A stretch of 64,000 bases of DNA from Streptomyces sp. LUP47B (GTDB lineage Bacteria; Actinomycetota; Actinomycetes; Streptomycetales; Streptomycetaceae): assembly GCF_001746295.1 (NCBI RefSeq), contig NZ_MJAH01000007.1:1-64000 (forward strand). Reading direction: 5' to 3'. Below the pieces are notes generated by a model that had not been told where the DNA came from, made no database searches, and saw only the letters and a program-made list of their open reading frames with translations. Position 1 is the first letter of the stretch, and each line of letters opens with the position of its first letter. A program made the translations under genes and the position numbers. Below are positions 61,857 through 64,000 of this stretch, in pieces.

Positions 61857-63636
61857 CGGGCACTTCCTGAGGTTCACGGCGGGGCACGGGCAGGGTGGGC
61901 GGCACACGGTCCATGTAGCGGCGGCAGGCCCGGACCAGCAGCGGGAAGACGACGGCCGCCGACAGGGCCACGATCAGCTGCGGCATCAGGGCCAGTTCGT
62001 CGCTCAGGACGTCCCGCAGCAGCGTGCACGACACGATCACCGCCCAGTGCGCGAGAAACAGCAGCACCGGTCGTACCGCCGGATCCCCGCGGGTGGCGAA
62101 GCGAGAGACGTGGTCCCGTGCGTCGTAGCGCCTGAACAGGCCCCCTATGAAGGGCAGATCGCGTCTGGCCAGCCAGGGCAGCCCGAGCAGCAGCGCCGAG
62201 CCGATTCCCACGCCGGCCATGCCCCGCCACACGTTGGGCCACCCCGCCTCGAGCATCACGACGGCGATCGCGACGAACGCGGTGGCGGAGAGCACCAGGT
62301 GCACCGTCCGGCGCGTCCGCCCGAACCCCGGCAGTTTCAACGCCACCAGGACGACACCCGGCGTGGCGTACACGACCAGCGTCGGCACGCTGTTGAGGGT
62401 GACGAGTTCCTCCCAGTTGCCCCGCACCACGACGAGCATCGCCAGCCCTATCGCGAAGTTGACCAGCAGGATCATCCAGTACGCGTCGATCTCGCCGCCT
62501 CGGAACCGGAACGACGCCCGGCGCGCCGTCTGGAGCCCGCGGTGGGTGAGGTGGGCGCGGCTGAGGGCGGCGACCTCGCGGGTCAGGGCGTGGGTGAAGA
62601 CGATGCCGGATCCCATCGGGGACAGCACCGCGTTCACTCTGATCAGCCAGGCCAGCCAGGTCATCGACGCCGCTGCGGCGAACTGGGAGTACGGCGATTC
62701 GAGCATGTTCCCGGTGAGCCCCTGGCAGTGTCTGCCGAACACGTACTGCAGCGCCGTGTACAGCGCGAACGCGCCGACGAGGGTGCCGTACACCGCCCAG
62801 CGCAGCCGCGCCGCCTCGCCCATGCCCCGCCGTTTGACGTTGCCGGCGAAGTCGAGCGGCGCCTGAAAGCCGATGTACGCGTAGATGACGGCGCCGCCCA
62901 GCACCACGTACAGCGGCGACAGGTGCCCGGCCTGGCTCTGCAGGTGCTCGGCGGATCCCGAGCGCCCGCTGAGGTACCAGACCTGATCCGGCTCGCAGCT
63001 CTTGGCGGCGTCGAACGCGGCGAACCCCAGACAGACGATGATCAGCACCGGGACCAGGACCTTCACCATGGTGATGAAGAGGTTCAGCCTGATCAGCCGG
63101 CGTGGCGGCAGCAGGTTGAGCCCGACGATCAGCGCCATGAACACCACGGCCCACAGGACGCCGGTCATGGAGAAGTCGTAGGCGTGTTCCATGCTCTGCG
63201 GGGTGGGCGCGGCGACGTTCTTCAGCACCTCGCCGTTCCGCAGCAACGACGGGAACCAGTACGCCAGTCCGTGGACCATGGCGACCGCCTCGCTCGCCGG
63301 GTTCACCGCGTACACGATCCACAGCCCGGCGGCCACGACCGTGGCCACCAGCGGGCCCGCCGCCTGCAGCGGGAGGAAGATCAGGCCGCCCGTCTTGGGG
63401 ACGGCGATGCCCAGTTCGACCATCACGGCGGCTATCAGCAGCATCAGCGCTCCGCCGGCTGCCCAGGCCCACACGGCGTTGTCACCGGCCGCCCAGTGGG
63501 CTTTACCGGCCGCCAGCAGCCACCCGGAACCCACGACACCGCCGGCGGCGAGCCCCACCAGATCCAGCGTGGACAGCCGACGGCGTTCGTCGGCGTCCTC
63601 CAACGAGCCCGACCGTGCCGAGCCCCGGTCCCCCAT
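61840..63636 (-). CDS. APC-superfamily amino-acid permease
   Basis: A 598-residue transporter. The ATG at 63636 is chosen over an upstream TTG. About twelve membrane segments begin with LDLVGLAAGGVVGSGWLLAA, which contains the family's GxxxGSG substrate motif in helix 1. Later segments include LVATVVAAGLWIVYAV, GVLWAVVFMALIVGLNLLPP and LGGAVIYAYIGFQAPLDFAG (helix 6 region). It is convergent with the caspase operon and probably independent of it. It would import amino acids or related compounds by proton or cation symport. The substrate is unknown. Confidence 0.88.
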   Translation of the reverse strand: MGDRGSARSGSLEDADERRRLSTLDLVGLAAGGVVGSGWLLAAGKAHWAAGDNAVWAWAAGGALMLLIAAVMVELGIAVPKTGGLIFLPLQAAGPLVATVVAAGLWIVYAVNPASEAVAMVHGLAYWFPSLLRNGEVLKNVAAPTPQSMEHAYDFSMTGVLWAVVFMALIVGLNLLPPRRLIRLNLFITMVKVLVPVLIIVCLGFAAFDAAKSCEPDQVWYLSGRSGSAEHLQSQAGHLSPLYVVLGGAVIYAYIGFQAPLDFAGNVKRRGMGEAARLRWAVYGTLVGAFALYTALQYVFGRHCQGLTGNMLESPYSQFAAAASMTWLAWLIRVNAVLSPMGSGIVFTHALTREVAALSRAHLTHRGLQTARRASFRFRGGEIDAYWMILLVNFAIGLAMLVVVRGNWEELVTLNSVPTLVVYATPGVVLVALKLPGFGRTRRTVHLVLSATAFVAIAVVMLEAGWPNVWRGMAGVGIGSALLLGLPWLARRDLPFIGGLFRRYDARDHVSRFATRGDPAVRPVLLFLAHWAVIVSCTLLRDVLSDELALMPQLIVALSAAVVFPLLVRACRRYMDRVPPTLPVPRREPQEVPVSVGT

Positions 63637-63825
63637 CCACCCCAACTCGTCCCCCTCCCCCGGAGTTACCGCAGACCAGGTTATCTTCGGGAGCGACGCG
63701 GGAGGCTGTGGACGGCAGGTGAGGAACCGGTACCGAATCGATGCCAGGACGACGCCTTCGCGGATAGCCCGACTGCCCTTGGCCGGCGGGCCCGCCTGAA
63801 GGGGCGGCCCCGCCGGCGGTGTTGG

Positions 63826-64000
63826 TCAGGGCTCCATGCGGACCAGCCTGTCGTAGGCGTCCACGAGCCGGCTCGCGAGCTGGCCGACGCCGAGGACGTC
63901 GAGGCCCTTCTGCCCGCGCACCGCTGCCCTGGCGGCCGTGCGCGCGGCGGCGAAGTCGGCCCACGAGTCCGCCGTGTAGTCGGTCGGGGCCGGGGAGCCC
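63826..64000 (-). CDS. C-terminal end of an unidentified protein (partial)
   Basis: The last 57 codons of a minus-strand gene enter from the right edge. The sequence ends DYTADSWADFAAARTAARAA, then VRGQKGLDVLGVGQLASRLV and DAYDRLVRMEP. The DYTADSW start resembles FIVAR-type modules of secreted glycosidases, but too little is visible for a call. Its stop is about 190 bp upstream of the permease start. Confidence 0.5.
   Translation of the reverse strand, partial: GSPAPTDYTADSWADFAAARTAARAAVRGQKGLDVLGVGQLASRLVDAYDRLVRMEP

Noticed and set aside
1..64000. tRNA or rRNA genes
   Set aside because: No GGTTCGAATCC-type T-loop within a cloverleaf context and no rRNA signature was seen by eye.

Overview
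The window is high-GC actinobacterial DNA with strong third-position GC bias, GTG and TTG starts, and Streptomyces-type families (MmyB-type XRE regulators, PucR regulators, SpoIIAB-like kinases, helicase-associated repeats and a Tpg terminal-protein gene). It most likely comes from the arm of a Streptomyces linear chromosome or a large linear plasmid. The density of transposon scars and decayed genes, plus a broken telomere terminal-protein gene near 16 kb and helicase fragments at 12-15 kb, suggests a subtelomeric or rearranged accessory segment. No rRNA, tRNA or CRISPR array was seen.

Layout. 0-9 kb: a partial FtsX-type permease, an orphan Imm1-like immunity gene, an IS5 remnant, a divergent TetR / FAD-monooxygenase pair with a palindromic operator, a decayed DNA ligase, a divergent XRE regulator / frameshifted hydrolase pair, a second alpha/beta hydrolase and an anti-sigma-type kinase. 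9-17 kb: a graveyard with an intact ISL3 element, an IS21-type element sitting inside a helicase-associated gene (6-bp target duplication), a conserved unknown gene and the broken tpg. 16.4-30.4 kb: a polymorphic-toxin locus. A 2,919-residue RHS protein carries two lectin domains, a Hint domain and a C-terminal deaminase-like toxin. It is followed by a hairpin and a SEL1-repeat gene (candidate immunity), and is divergent from a 1,331-residue secreted LamG protein.

30.4-48 kb: an RHS/IS3 chimera remnant, a frameshifted PEBP gene, cyclase and IclR remnants, a DinB-like gene, an IS607-type tnpA-tnpB pair, an L,D-transpeptidase, a divergent LysR / oxidoreductase pair, DUF2231, a decayed NuoF-ferredoxin gene, cydAB, a marR-MFS-DUF1330 operon and a barstar-like gene. 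48-58 kb: membrane and beta-propeller proteins, IS630 fragments flanking a membrane gene, and a two-component fatty-acid desaturase system (desaturase plus ferredoxin reductase) divergent from a PucR-type regulator. 58-64 kb: a thioredoxin-like gene, a tight three-gene operon (EACC1-like protein, caspase-like protease, large helical protein) that looks like a caspase conflict system, an APC transporter, and the end of an unidentified gene.

The two most interesting systems are the lectin-bearing RHS deaminase toxin with its SEL1-repeat neighbour, and the EACC1-caspase operon whose third component is unrecognised. Orphan immunity-like genes (Imm1, barstar, two small unknowns) scattered among IS scars fit a history of toxin/immunity turnover. 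All functional calls rest on motif and family recognition by eye; no database search was run.
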